64,000 nt of DNA. It comes from CBDCOD01 sp965219665. GTDB lineage: Bacteria > Pseudomonadota > Gammaproteobacteria > CAKMZV01. Every line of letters begins with the position of its first letter. Position 1 is the first letter of the stretch. The position numbers and the translations under genes were made by a program. Shown here piece by piece: positions 27,482 to 36,782 of this stretch. The notes beneath the pieces were generated by a model, which worked only from the letters and a program-made list of their open reading frames with translations, was not told where the DNA came from and searched no databases. The stretch lies in contig CBDCOD010000024.1 of assembly GCA_965219665.1 (NCBI GenBank), forward strand, positions 62,001 to 126,000, written 5' to 3'.

Positions 27482-27532
27482 TAGTTTGCGTATTCCGCAC
27501 ATATGGTGCATATATAGAGAACAGCGGGGCTT

Positions 27533-28963
27533 ATGGATGAAAATGCGCTAGATCGGTCGGCAATACCCCCCCAGTCCACAGAAGCAGAGCAATCTGTTTT
27601 GGGCAGTCTCCTGATTGATAATGAAGCTGTAGATTCTGTTTTAGGTCTGATAAGCAGTAGCGACTTTTATCTTCGTTCACACCAGATGATTTTTGAAGCC
27701 ATGGTGCGATTGGCATCAGAGCGTCAGCCAGTTGATGTCATTACGGTTAGCGAGCAGTTAGAGCGCATAAAGCATTTACAAGATGTAGGTGGATCTGCCT
27801 ACTTAGTTGATTTGACGCAAATAGCATTATCTGCTGCTAATATCCATCATTATGCAAATATCGTACGCGAACGCGCGCTAACACGCGCACTAATTGCGGT
27901 AGGATTAAAAATATCTAAAATGGGGTATAACCCTAATGGGAGAAGTGTTCGTGAACTGACGGAGGAAGCAGAGCAATCAATCTTTGAATTAGCCAACAAA
28001 CACATGAGGACCAGCACCTTTCGGCTAACAGCAGAGGTGCTTAGGGATGTGGTGGACACGGTTACAGAGTTAGGCGAAACAGGTGGAGAGATTACAGGGG
28101 TGTCAACGGGCTTTAATCAATTAGATAGTATGACATCAGGCTTGCAGAATGGTGATTTAATTATTTTGGCGGGCCGCCCTTCTATGGGAAAGACAACGTT
28201 GGCGATGAATTTCGTGGAGCATGCAGCACGCTATCACACCATTAAGACCTCTGACCAAACGCCTCTTCCCGCCAGCATAGGTGTTTTTAGTATGGAAATG
28301 AGCGATGAGCAATTGGTTATGCGCTTAGTTTCTTCTGTTGGCAACATTCCTCTGCGCAATATTCGTACTGGCCAGCTATCGTCTGATGAATTTTCCACTT
28401 TTTTTGCAGCTTGTGAAACACTGCGTGCACTTAATATTCATATAGATCACTCATCTGGTTTGACTGCTTTTGAACTCCGCGCGCGCGCGCGCAGGCTTAA
28501 GGCGGCCCATCCTACGCTATCTTTAATTGTTGTGGACTACTTGCAGTTATTAAACGGTGACTCAAAAAATGAAAATAGAGTAGCAGAAATAACACAAATA
28601 TCACGCCTGCTAAAAGAGATGGCACGGGAGCTAGAAATTCCGGTTGTGGTACTCTCTCAGTTAAACCGTAGCGTAGAAAAACGAGATAACAAGCGGCCTT
28701 ACATGTCTGACTTGCGGGAATCAGGTTCTATTGAGCAAGATGCAGACATTATTATGTTTGTACACCGTGAAGAAGTATTCTCACCAGACAAACCAGAGGT
28801 CAAAGGTAAGGCATCTCTAATCGTTGCCAAGCAGCGTAATGGAGATACTGGCGATATAGCATTGCGATTTGAAGGTAAATTCTCAAAATTTAGCAACCCA
28901 ATACATAATCCCGATGCGCCTCCAGCCGGAAGTAAGGATGACTATTATCCCGCTGATCTTTGA
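27533..28963 (+). CDS. dnaB: Replicative DNA helicase DnaB
   Basis: Hexameric 5'-3' helicase at the fork. 476 residues: N-terminal helical domain starting PPQSTEAEQSVLGSLL, linker, and RecA-like domain with Walker A GRPSMGKTT at about 214-222, Walker B LIVVDYLQLL and the DLRESGSIEQDAD arginine-finger region. No intein or insertion. Last gene of the rpsF cluster. Confidence 0.97.
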   Translation: MDENALDRSAIPPQSTEAEQSVLGSLLIDNEAVDSVLGLISSSDFYLRSHQMIFEAMVRLASERQPVDVITVSEQLERIKHLQDVGGSAYLVDLTQIALSAANIHHYANIVRERALTRALIAVGLKISKMGYNPNGRSVRELTEEAEQSIFELANKHMRTSTFRLTAEVLRDVVDTVTELGETGGEITGVSTGFNQLDSMTSGLQNGDLIILAGRPSMGKTTLAMNFVEHAARYHTIKTSDQTPLPASIGVFSMEMSDEQLVMRLVSSVGNIPLRNIRTGQLSSDEFSTFFAACETLRALNIHIDHSSGLTAFELRARARRLKAAHPTLSLIVVDYLQLLNGDSKNENRVAEITQISRLLKEMARELEIPVVVLSQLNRSVEKRDNKRPYMSDLRESGSIEQDADIIMFVHREEVFSPDKPEVKGKASLIVAKQRNGDTGDIALRFEGKFSKFSNPIHNPDAPPAGSKDDYYPADL

Positions 28964-29048
28964 GGCGTGCTTAACCCATGTATCTAAATCGAATATTAGA
29001 TAAATAGTGTTGTTTCCCTAATAGAAAGTAGCCTGAGGCAAAAACCCA

Positions 29049-29192
29049 TCATAGGATAACTAGATTGTTCTTCATATCTTTAATAATCACGATATCCCCT
29101 GAGTGTATGTTTTTCGGCTGTGGTGGGGCAATTGCCAAATGGTGCCCTGGTAATCAATTTTTATCCCTTGCTCGGATCGAATAACGGTGCCA
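29049..29192 (-). pseudogene. Possible decayed NfeD-like remnant in the dnaB/AEC gap
   Basis: The 274-base gap between dnaB and the AEC transporter gene is not random sequence. On the minus strand one frame reads GTVIRSEQGIKIDYQGTIW, and after a frame change AIAPPQPKNIHSGDIVII followed by KDMKNNLVIL and a stop. Together they resemble the C-terminal OB-fold of NfeD-type proteins. No start codon or upstream part remains. Read as a fossil, with low confidence. Confidence 0.3.
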
Positions 29193-29237
29193 GATTATAA
29201 ATACCCCATTCTAGCTCAGGCATCTGAACCTGTACAG

Positions 29238-30119
29238 TTACAGAATATAGTAAAATGCAATGGCTAGTGGCACTGGAGCTATCAGATTAGCGTAAAGCAC
29301 TAAGGCAGCCATTTTAGAGGGGCTAACCTGTAGTTGTTCTGCCATCAAATAGTTTAGTAGGGCGGGAGGTAATAAGGCGAAGACAGTTAGCAACTGCCAA
29401 TCTAAATGCGTAGCACTGACTGGTAGCTGCTTAATAATGAGCAGCGACAACAACCCAGCAATAGGCACCCAGATGCCAAAAGCAATAGCTGTAGTCGCAA
29501 AGTCTAAGCGCAAGTCGCGCATCTTAACACCAAGCGTAAATAAAAGTAAGGGGATAGCAGTTTGTCCTGCCAAATCCAAAGGATGCTGAGCAATGGCAGG
29601 TAATGTTAGTTCACTTAGATTGAATACGCCTCCCAAAAAAGCAGCAACTATCATAGGATTGAGAAATGTATCACGCCATTTAATACTTCCTTGCATAATA
29701 CTACGACCAATAGAAAAGTGTAAAGTGTTCTCTACCAAGAATAGAATAATAACACCAACAAGCGCTTTATCTCCAAAAGCCAGTAAAGAAATAGGTATGC
29801 CCATATTGCCTGAGTTATTAAACATAATAGGTGGCATAACCAGCTTAGCTTGGCCAAAAAAACGCAACAGAGGTAGAGTGATGATGCCACGTAGAACCAT
29901 AATCAGCGCGCCCAACGAGCCCAAAGTCAGGGCATTATTTAGATCAATAGGGCTAGACTGCAGCGAAGAAAAAATAAAAATCGGGAGCAAGATATTCAGG
30001 TTAATGTTATTAACGGGCTTGAGTGCCTCAGCGCGCCAATCATAGAAAGAAGCAGAGACAAAGCCAATAAGAATGACACCGAAAACCGGCGAGAGAATGG
30101 CAAGAATTTCTGTGCTCAT
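29238..30119 (-). CDS. AEC (auxin efflux carrier) family transporter
   Basis: 293 residues with about ten membrane helices. The PIFIFSSLQ and MFNNSGNMGIPI stretches match the AEC family, whose bacterial members carry malonate, malate and similar acids. Its ATG overlaps the stop of the TauE-like gene by four bases, and both follow polA on the same strand. Substrate cannot be read from the sequence. Confidence 0.85.
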   Translation of the reverse strand: MSTEILAILSPVFGVILIGFVSASFYDWRAEALKPVNNINLNILLPIFIFSSLQSSPIDLNNALTLGSLGALIMVLRGIITLPLLRFFGQAKLVMPPIMFNNSGNMGIPISLLAFGDKALVGVIILFLVENTLHFSIGRSIMQGSIKWRDTFLNPMIVAAFLGGVFNLSELTLPAIAQHPLDLAGQTAIPLLLFTLGVKMRDLRLDFATTAIAFGIWVPIAGLLSLLIIKQLPVSATHLDWQLLTVFALLPPALLNYLMAEQLQVSPSKMAALVLYANLIAPVPLAIAFYYIL

Positions 30120-30850
30120 GTTAACCCAACAATACCATCAAATATGAGTTTACAGCCCGTGACAGCCAATAATATGTTGGCAAAGGTAAAGAAAAGCTGC
30201 TGTGAAATTCTTTTATGTGCCCAGATACCAGAAAACACTCCACAGAGCGCGACAGGAAGCAGTAGCAAAGATTGTAAAAATATATCTAGCGAAAACAGAT
30301 TGAGCAGGCTATAGGGTATTATTTTAGATAGATTGATACAGGTAAACAGCAAAACGCTGGTTGCTTGGTACTGGGTCTTATCCATACGGAGCGAGAGCAG
30401 ATATACATGCATAGGAGGTCCGCCTGTATGCGATACAAAACTGGTAAACCCTGAAATAGAGCCCCAAAATCCGCCCCATAGTTTGCTCGGCTTTTCTAAG
30501 TGGATGGAGCGGAAACCAAGCACAAAAATAACGGCAATAACTCCGACCAGAAGGCGTATGGCGTCAGAGTTTAACCAGTTAAAAGTTATAAAACCTGCCG
30601 CGATGCCTATTAGCGCAGCAGGGAGCATGGTTCGAATTGCTGCATAATTCCATTGGCGCCAATAGCGCTTCATTGCGATTGAGTCCATAAAGATTAAAAC
30701 AGGGAGCATAATTGCAATGGCAATGCTAGGATCAATGCTCAAAGCAAGGAGCGGAGTGCCTATTGCACCAAGGCTGCCGCCAAATCCACCTTTTGAAAGC
30801 CCAAGAATAAATACACCTAAGCAGGCAACTAAGAAATAAGAAAGCGCCAT
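30116..30850 (-). CDS. TauE/SafE family sulfite/anion exporter
   Basis: 244 residues with about eight membrane helices. The N-terminal LSKGGFGGSLGAIGTPLLAL and the SHTGGPPMHVYLL repeat are the two conserved halves of the TauE/SafE fold. Family members export sulfite or sulfoacetate in sulfonate-degrading bacteria. Since a full tauABCXY set lies 9 kb away, sulfite export is plausible, but the gene is grouped with polA and an AEC transporter rather than with tau genes. Confidence 0.85.
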   Translation of the reverse strand: MALSYFLVACLGVFILGLSKGGFGGSLGAIGTPLLALSIDPSIAIAIMLPVLIFMDSIAMKRYWRQWNYAAIRTMLPAALIGIAAGFITFNWLNSDAIRLLVGVIAVIFVLGFRSIHLEKPSKLWGGFWGSISGFTSFVSHTGGPPMHVYLLSLRMDKTQYQATSVLLFTCINLSKIIPYSLLNLFSLDIFLQSLLLLPVALCGVFSGIWAHKRISQQLFFTFANILLAVTGCKLIFDGIVGLT

Positions 30851-30893
30851 CTATCAAAAGCTTTATCAATATTTGTCCTAAACCAGTCAGTAA

Positions 30894-33545
30894 TTAGTGA
30901 GCTTCAGCCCAATTTTTACCGCTACCAATATCTACCTTGAGGGGTGTTTTTAACGATGTAATGGATTCCATAATGATAGTAATAGCTTCTGCCCAGCGTC
31001 CAATGGCAGTTGTTTCAACTTCAAACAGCAGCTCATCATGAATTTGTAAAATCATACGGATATCTTGAGCAGATTGGGTTAGTTCATGTACGTTAAGCAT
31101 AGCTTTTTTAATAATATCTGCAGCACTGCCTTGAATAGGTGCATTGATAGCAGCACGTTCTGCGTAACTGCGCATGGCAGCATTTTTAGATTGAATGTCA
31201 GGCAAGAATACCCGCCTGCCATAGAGCGTTTCCACATAGCCATGCTGACGCGCAAATTGCTTATTTTCTTCCATATATGCTTGTACTTTAGGGTAGCGTT
31301 CAAAGTAGCGTGCAATATAGGTTTCTGCCTCATTACGGGAAATATGTAATTGCTTTGCAAGGCTGAAAGCGCCCATGCCATAAATCAACCCAAAGTTGAT
31401 CGTTTTGGCGTAGCGGCGCTCATCAGGAGTGACAGATTGCGTTTTTTTATGCAGAATTTCAGCAGCAGTGGCTTGGTGTATATCGCCATTTTCAGCAAAA
31501 ATTTGTTGCATGTGTTCGTCATCACAAGTGTGTGCCAGGATGCGTAATTCAATTTGCGAATAATCTGCTGCCAGAATGCTGTGCTGCGGTGGTGCGATGA
31601 AGGCAGCGCGCATGCGTCGACCATGTTCTCCGCGAATGGGAATGTTTTGGAGATTAGGATCACTACTGGAAAGGCGACCTGTATTTGCTACTGCTTGGTT
31701 CAGGCGACAGTGAATACGATTATCTGATGGATCAATATGGCGGGGCAGCGCATCCGTATATGTTGATTTGAGCTTAGAGAGCTGGCGGCGCTCAAGAATA
31801 TATTCGCTGATGATATGCCCATTTTCTGCTAAATATGCCAATACAGATTCATTGGTAGATGCCTCGCCTGTACTCGTTTTTTTGGTGATAGGCAGCCCTA
31901 ATCGTTCAAATAAAATAGTAGCTACCTGCTTGGGAGAGTCAACATTGAAGGGCTCACCTGCTAAATCAAAAATATTGGCCTCTAAGCTACTAATTTCTGT
32001 GCTTAGCTCTTTACTAAACTGTGCAAGCATGACGGCATCGATACCCACGCCTGTGCGCTCTATGTGCCAGAGAACAGTTGTTAGAGGCTGCTCCAAACTG
32101 GTTAACAGATTCTCTTGCTCAGGCATAGAAGCCAATATCTCTTTGAGTTGCTGGTAAAGGGGAGGCAGAGCGGAGGATAACTGTCCTGCTAGCTCATGCC
32201 ATTGCTGCACAGGGATGTTGGCTGCTCCATTGCTCTTGGCTGAGGTTAAGATACCATCCCATAGGGACTTTAGTTGGGGGGCACTACCTGCAGTAGCAGA
32301 CCAAAAGTCACGGTATTTAGGGCGAGTAACGTAGGCAGCGAGTAGCAAATCAAGCGGTGGCTGCTCAAAGGGGTTGAAGCCTAAAGCATGGAGTATCTGT
32401 TTACAGTCATGGCAGTACAGCGTTGTTTTTTTGTAGAGTTTTTGAACCAGTTTTTGAACTAATACTTTAGCATTTGTCTCGTTGTGCAACAATAGAGCGC
32501 CTTGCCGCGAATCATTGCCAACAATCAATGCATATAACTGTCCCGAGTTGGTTGGCTGCTTAGAACTACCGAAGACCCCGCTAATCCAGTACGCCCCTGC
32601 GCATTGCTCAAGCCAATAATCCACATTGTCGGGTGTAAATATTGTGCAGTGTTTATTAGGAGATTTGTGCATGTTTTGGGCAGTCTCTAAGGCGCGCAGC
32701 GATGCAACAAAATGGTATTGGCGATAGAGGGACTTTAAAGCCTCAATATCAGGTTGTTTAGGGGTGAGATCCTCTAAGCTATACGATAGAGGCAAATCAC
32801 AAATAATGGTCGTCATTTTTCTCAAAAAATCAAAATCTTTAGCACTATTGCGCAAATTTTCACCCATCTTGCCGGTAAATACATCTAAATGGTTTTGTAA
32901 GTTTGATAAAGAGTCGTATTCTTTTAATAATGCAGCAGCACGCTTGCTGCCTATTCCAGGGACCCCAGGAATATTATCAACAGCATCCCCGCATAGTGCC
33001 AAATAGTCTGCAATTTGCTCTGGATTAACGCCAAATTTCTGGACAACTTTGGCAGTATCCATTTCTTCTACTCGGTTTTTAATCGTATTAATAAGGCGAG
33101 TAGATGTGTTGACTAACTGTGCCAGATCTTTGTCGCCGGTGGCTATATAAACAGGCAAATTGTGATCTTGCCCGAGCTTGGTCAGTGTTCCAATGACATC
33201 ATCTGCCTCCTCCCCCTCTTCAGTGATGCAGGGAATTCCACGTGCGGCAATGACTTCTTTGAGCGGCTCAAACTGAATGGATAGGTTTTCGGGTGTAGGC
33301 TTGCGGTTTGCTTTGTAAGAAGGCATCCAGTTATGACGGCGTGTTTTTCCACGTGGATCAAAAATTACCGCAAAATGAGAGCTTGGGTACAGGCGTAATA
33401 ACTGATCCAGCATGCGATTAACCCCAAATATAGCACCAGTTGGAAACCCATCGGGAGTCGTTAGGTGTGCTAAATCTGGTGCATGGTAGGAGCGATGCAG
33501 AAAGGAAGAACCATCCACCAAAACCAAGCAATGCTGACTGTTCAT
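30894..33545 (-). CDS. polA: DNA polymerase I with degenerate proofreading domain
   Basis: 883 residues from ATG 33545 (MNSQHCLVLVDGSSFLHRSYH starts the flap-nuclease domain); a longer frame adds 23 unrelated residues across the hinT stop. The 5' nuclease (about 1-290) keeps its acidic residues (EEGEEADDVIG; CGDAVDNIPG). The polymerase domain (about 480-883) has the SDPNLQNIP, ADYSQIELR, NFGLIYGMGA and QIHDELLFE motifs. Between them the 3'-5' exonuclease region (about 300-450) lacks the DxE motif and the YxxxD motif, so proofreading is probably lost. One base separates its ATG from hinT. Confidence 0.95.
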   Translation of the reverse strand: MNSQHCLVLVDGSSFLHRSYHAPDLAHLTTPDGFPTGAIFGVNRMLDQLLRLYPSSHFAVIFDPRGKTRRHNWMPSYKANRKPTPENLSIQFEPLKEVIAARGIPCITEEGEEADDVIGTLTKLGQDHNLPVYIATGDKDLAQLVNTSTRLINTIKNRVEEMDTAKVVQKFGVNPEQIADYLALCGDAVDNIPGVPGIGSKRAAALLKEYDSLSNLQNHLDVFTGKMGENLRNSAKDFDFLRKMTTIICDLPLSYSLEDLTPKQPDIEALKSLYRQYHFVASLRALETAQNMHKSPNKHCTIFTPDNVDYWLEQCAGAYWISGVFGSSKQPTNSGQLYALIVGNDSRQGALLLHNETNAKVLVQKLVQKLYKKTTLYCHDCKQILHALGFNPFEQPPLDLLLAAYVTRPKYRDFWSATAGSAPQLKSLWDGILTSAKSNGAANIPVQQWHELAGQLSSALPPLYQQLKEILASMPEQENLLTSLEQPLTTVLWHIERTGVGIDAVMLAQFSKELSTEISSLEANIFDLAGEPFNVDSPKQVATILFERLGLPITKKTSTGEASTNESVLAYLAENGHIISEYILERRQLSKLKSTYTDALPRHIDPSDNRIHCRLNQAVANTGRLSSSDPNLQNIPIRGEHGRRMRAAFIAPPQHSILAADYSQIELRILAHTCDDEHMQQIFAENGDIHQATAAEILHKKTQSVTPDERRYAKTINFGLIYGMGAFSLAKQLHISRNEAETYIARYFERYPKVQAYMEENKQFARQHGYVETLYGRRVFLPDIQSKNAAMRSYAERAAINAPIQGSAADIIKKAMLNVHELTQSAQDIRMILQIHDELLFEVETTAIGRWAEAITIIMESITSLKTPLKVDIGSGKNWAEAH

Positions 33546-33546
33546 T

Positions 33547-33885
33547 TTAGAGAATTTTACTGGGGTCTGCCATGAAATGGATGTGCAGGTGAAAGACTTC
33601 TTGACCGCCGCCACTCCCAGTATTTATCATCGTTTTATAGTGCCCAGCAACCCCAAGGCTTTCTGCTAAGTGATTCAGTTGTTGCATCATATGCGCTAAG
33701 ATAATAGCATCCTCAGCCGTTTTAATGTGCGCCAGAGATATGATAGGCTTTTTAGGGATAATGAGCAGGTGTATAGGTGTCTTTGGGTAAAGGTCTTTTA
33801 TCACAATACACATATCATCCTCATGGACAATCTCTGCGGGGATCTCACGATCAATGATTTTGGAAAAAATACTTTTATCAGTCAT
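33547..33885 (-). CDS. hinT: Histidine-triad nucleotide-binding protein (HinT)
   Basis: 112 residues, purine-nucleoside phosphoramidase of the HIT family. The triad HLHIH is at residues 99-103, preceded by the INTGSGGGQEVFH loop. The N-terminus SIFSKIIDREIPAEIV is typical. It is the first gene of the minus-strand run to polA, tauE-like and AEC genes. Confidence 0.95.
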   Translation of the reverse strand: MTDKSIFSKIIDREIPAEIVHEDDMCIVIKDLYPKTPIHLLIIPKKPIISLAHIKTAEDAIILAHMMQQLNHLAESLGVAGHYKTMINTGSGGGQEVFHLHIHFMADPSKIL

Positions 33886-34184
33886 AGCTATGTTCTTTTT
33901 GGTTCAGGAAGAAAAAACATATTGTACCGTGTAGAGCAGCCCTTGTGCGTAGCGCACTTCCCAGTGTTAGAAAAGCGCTATTGTAGAATCCACTTTATTC
34001 GGTGATACTTAGAATATGACCGCTGAGCGTAGCACAACAAGCCTCTTAATTATGATATTCAAGAATGTCTACCCCGCCCATAATCGCATCCAAAAACATC
34101 TAGTTTTGGCATAGGAATATACAAAAATCATTTTTTAGTTGCCTTTGTGTAAGCAGAATGTTATACTGCATTGCAACAATTCAT

Positions 34185-34355
34185 TTAGGTCTTGTTATTG
34201 TTTGTTAGGTGATCATCCTCCTCCTCCATAAGAATGCGGTGCGCTTGACCATCTAAGTCATCGAACTGACCAGTTCTGGCAAACCAAATAATACATCCAA
34301 CCGCAATGATACCAACGAGTAAAGAGGCTGGGATTAGGTATAAAACAACATCCAT
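34185..34355 (-). CDS. ccoS: cbb3-type cytochrome oxidase assembly protein CcoS
   Basis: 56-residue membrane protein. One helix (about 3-25) is followed by WFARTGQFDDLDGQAHRILM, the conserved CcoS motif after the helix, and an acidic tail. CcoS is needed to insert cofactors into cbb3 oxidase. It is divergent from ccoN with only 27 bases between the two start codons, so each promoter must lie in or near the opposite gene. The 299 bases between it and hinT show nothing else I can support. Confidence 0.88.
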   Translation of the reverse strand: MDVVLYLIPASLLVGIIAVGCIIWFARTGQFDDLDGQAHRILMEEEDDHLTNNNKT

Positions 34356-34382
34356 TAAAGAATTTATTATAAAGAGGTTATT

Positions 34383-35813
34383 ATGGAATCAAATCAAACA
34401 GTAGTGTACCATTATGGAGTCGTTAAAGCGTATATTTTTACTGCATTAGCCTTATTTGTTTTAGGGGGGCTAGCGGGACTATACGCGGCAGCTGAATTAG
34501 CATGGCCTAGCCTGAATGCAGGGATTGCTGAAATTAGTTTTGGTCGCATGCGTGTAATACATACACTGGTCATCATTTATGGTTTTGCAGGCTCTGCCTT
34601 AATGGGTACAGGCTATTATGTTGTCCAACGCACTTGTGGCGTTAGATTATGGTCTAGCCGTTTAGCATGGTGGCAATATGGCTTATGGATAACCTGTTTA
34701 GTGGGTGTGCTGTTGACGGTGCCATTTGGTATGACCCAAAGTAAGGAATATGCAGAGCCAGAGTGGTTTTTAGACATCATAATTGCGGTGTCATGGTTGC
34801 TCTACACATTTGTATTTGTTATGACTATCTCCTCACGAGATAAGACAACTCATAATCACATCTATGTGGCGAACTGGTTTTATTTGGCGATGATGGTCAT
34901 GATTACTTATTTGCATGTTGTCAATAACCTATCTATTCCTGTGAGTTGGACAAAGTCTTACTCGATTTTTTCGGGTGTTCAAGATGCTATGATTCAGTGG
35001 TGGTGGGGGCATAATGCGGTAGGCTTCTTGTTGACAGCAGGCTTTTTGGGAATGATGTACTATTTCGTTCCTAAGCAGGCACGAGCACCAGTATATTCTT
35101 ATCGGTTATCTGTTTTGCATTTTTGGACATTGATTTTTGGTTATGTATGGGTGGGGACGCATCACCTGCATTACACATCCTTACCTGATTGGACAGCAAC
35201 CTTAGGTGCTGCGATTTCTATTGGCTTGATTATTCCTTCTTGGGGAGGGGCTGTCAACGCAACGCTCACTATTATGCAGGTTAAGGAACGATTGAGTAGT
35301 GATTATGTGCTACGTTTCTTGCTGGCATCAGTGTTGTTCTACGGTCTGGCAACCTTTGAGGGACCCTTGATGTCTATCAAAACAGTTAATCAGTTATCAC
35401 ACTATACCGACTGGACAGTAGGACACGTCCACTCGGGCGCACTGGGTTGGGTAGCTATGGTTACCTTTGGATCCCTATACTATCTCATTATGCAATTTTG
35501 GGGCAATGGTAGGATGTATTCTAATAGATTGATAGCGGCTCATTTTTGGCTGTCTATTGTAGGTACGATTATTTATATGATTGCTATGTGGATTTCAGGT
35601 GTTGACCAAGGTCTTATGTGGCAAGCCTTTAATGAAAATGGGCAACTGAAATACTCATTCTTGGAGTCAGTTATTGCAGTTAAGCCGTGGTATGTTATGC
35701 GTGCTGCAGGTGGCATGCTGTTTTGGATCGGTGCTTTATTGATGTGCTACAACACATGGAAGACGGTTCGGTCATATGAAACTGAAAACATACCCCAACT
35801 ACAAAGAGCATAA
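34383..35813 (+). CDS. ccoN: cytochrome c oxidase cbb3-type subunit I
   Basis: 476 residues with about twelve membrane helices; catalytic subunit holding low-spin heme b and the heme b3-CuB site. Heme and CuB ligand histidines lie in HTLVIIYGF, WWWGHNAVGF, THHLHYT and GHVHSGALGW. Ribosome site GAGG precedes ATG. High oxygen affinity of this class suggests life at low oxygen. Confidence 0.97.
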   Translation: MESNQTVVYHYGVVKAYIFTALALFVLGGLAGLYAAAELAWPSLNAGIAEISFGRMRVIHTLVIIYGFAGSALMGTGYYVVQRTCGVRLWSSRLAWWQYGLWITCLVGVLLTVPFGMTQSKEYAEPEWFLDIIIAVSWLLYTFVFVMTISSRDKTTHNHIYVANWFYLAMMVMITYLHVVNNLSIPVSWTKSYSIFSGVQDAMIQWWWGHNAVGFLLTAGFLGMMYYFVPKQARAPVYSYRLSVLHFWTLIFGYVWVGTHHLHYTSLPDWTATLGAAISIGLIIPSWGGAVNATLTIMQVKERLSSDYVLRFLLASVLFYGLATFEGPLMSIKTVNQLSHYTDWTVGHVHSGALGWVAMVTFGSLYYLIMQFWGNGRMYSNRLIAAHFWLSIVGTIIYMIAMWISGVDQGLMWQAFNENGQLKYSFLESVIAVKPWYVMRAAGGMLFWIGALLMCYNTWKTVRSYETENIPQLQRA

Positions 35814-35822
35814 GGAGGCTAT

Positions 35823-36632
35823 ATGTCAGAGAAAAAAAACCAGTCGGCTTTTTATCGTTTACAAGAGCGTTTAGAAAGGCACTTAGGCGCTTTACTGCTT
35901 ATGATTGCATTTGTGTTAAGCATAGGCGGCATTGTCGAAATTGTGCCGTTGTTTTATCTTAAAGACACTTTAGAAAATGAGCGGGTAGACACCGCAGGTA
36001 ATGCGCGCTTTCCTGAATTGATGTGGCAGCGTACGATTGAGGAAGGTAAATCAGACAAGCGTTTATACTATCAAGCCGCAAATGGAAGCTGGGCAAGTGA
36101 TTGGAAGCCAGGGGATGGTATTCGCCCCTTAAATCCGTTGGAGCTGGCTGGTCGAGATGTTTATCAGCGTGAAGGCTGTATGGCGTGTCATTCCCTACAG
36201 ATTCGTACCCTGCATGATGAACAAATACGCTATGGCCATTACTCTCTGGCAGCAGAGTCACAGTACAACCATCCACACTTGTGGGGCTCTAAGCGTACCG
36301 GTCCCGATTTGGCTCGGGTTGGTGGAAAATACTCGGATTTTTGGCACATCATTCACTTGCGTAACCCACAAAGTGTTATACCAGAATCAGTTATGCCTCA
36401 ATATCCGTGGTTAGAAGAGCGTGCCGCCTCAGATGATGTTTACGGAATAAAGCGGGACATGACAAACCGTCTGAGTGCCTTGCGTACCTTAGGTGTTCCC
36501 TACACGCAAATTGAAGTAGATAACGCTAATAAAATGTTAGAAGGTAAAACAGAAATGGACGCCATTGTTGCTTTTCTGCAATCCTTGGGGAATATGGCAA
36601 AGTTAGACCCCAATGTCGATTATAGGAACTAA
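35823..36632 (+). CDS. ccoO: cytochrome c oxidase cbb3-type subunit II
   Basis: 269 residues. One N-terminal membrane anchor (about 18-42) and a periplasmic domain with one heme c site CMACH at about 119-123; the axial methionine is expected in the VMPQYPW stretch. Strong ribosome site AAGGAGG at 35812-35818. Some relatives are about 60 residues shorter. Second gene of ccoNOQP. Confidence 0.96.
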   Translation: MSEKKNQSAFYRLQERLERHLGALLLMIAFVLSIGGIVEIVPLFYLKDTLENERVDTAGNARFPELMWQRTIEEGKSDKRLYYQAANGSWASDWKPGDGIRPLNPLELAGRDVYQREGCMACHSLQIRTLHDEQIRYGHYSLAAESQYNHPHLWGSKRTGPDLARVGGKYSDFWHIIHLRNPQSVIPESVMPQYPWLEERAASDDVYGIKRDMTNRLSALRTLGVPYTQIEVDNANKMLEGKTEMDAIVAFLQSLGNMAKLDPNVDYRN

Positions 36633-36636
36633 AAAA

Positions 36637-36780
36637 ATGCCCACATCTATTTCAGACTGGATTGGAACGATTATTACAGTCGTTGCCTTTATTGCTATGG
36701 CGATTACCTTTTTGAAGGTATTTTTGCCCGAAGGTAAATCATTGGAAAAAAACAAGCATATTCCTTTTGAGGAGAAATAA
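36637..36780 (+). CDS. ccoQ: cbb3-type cytochrome oxidase subunit CcoQ
   Basis: 47 residues: short polar start, one membrane helix (about 8-28, WIGTIITVVAFIAMAITFL), then a charged tail. Position between ccoO and ccoP and this plan identify the small CcoQ subunit, which stabilises the complex. It lies 4 bases after ccoO and 2 before ccoP. Confidence 0.85.
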   Translation: MPTSISDWIGTIITVVAFIAMAITFLKVFLPEGKSLEKNKHIPFEEK

Positions 36781-36782
36781 TT

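Noticed and set aside
29593..30045. 150-codon antisense frame opposite the AEC transporter gene
   Set aside because: Shadow of a hydrophobic coding sequence; composition and lack of motifs argue against a gene.
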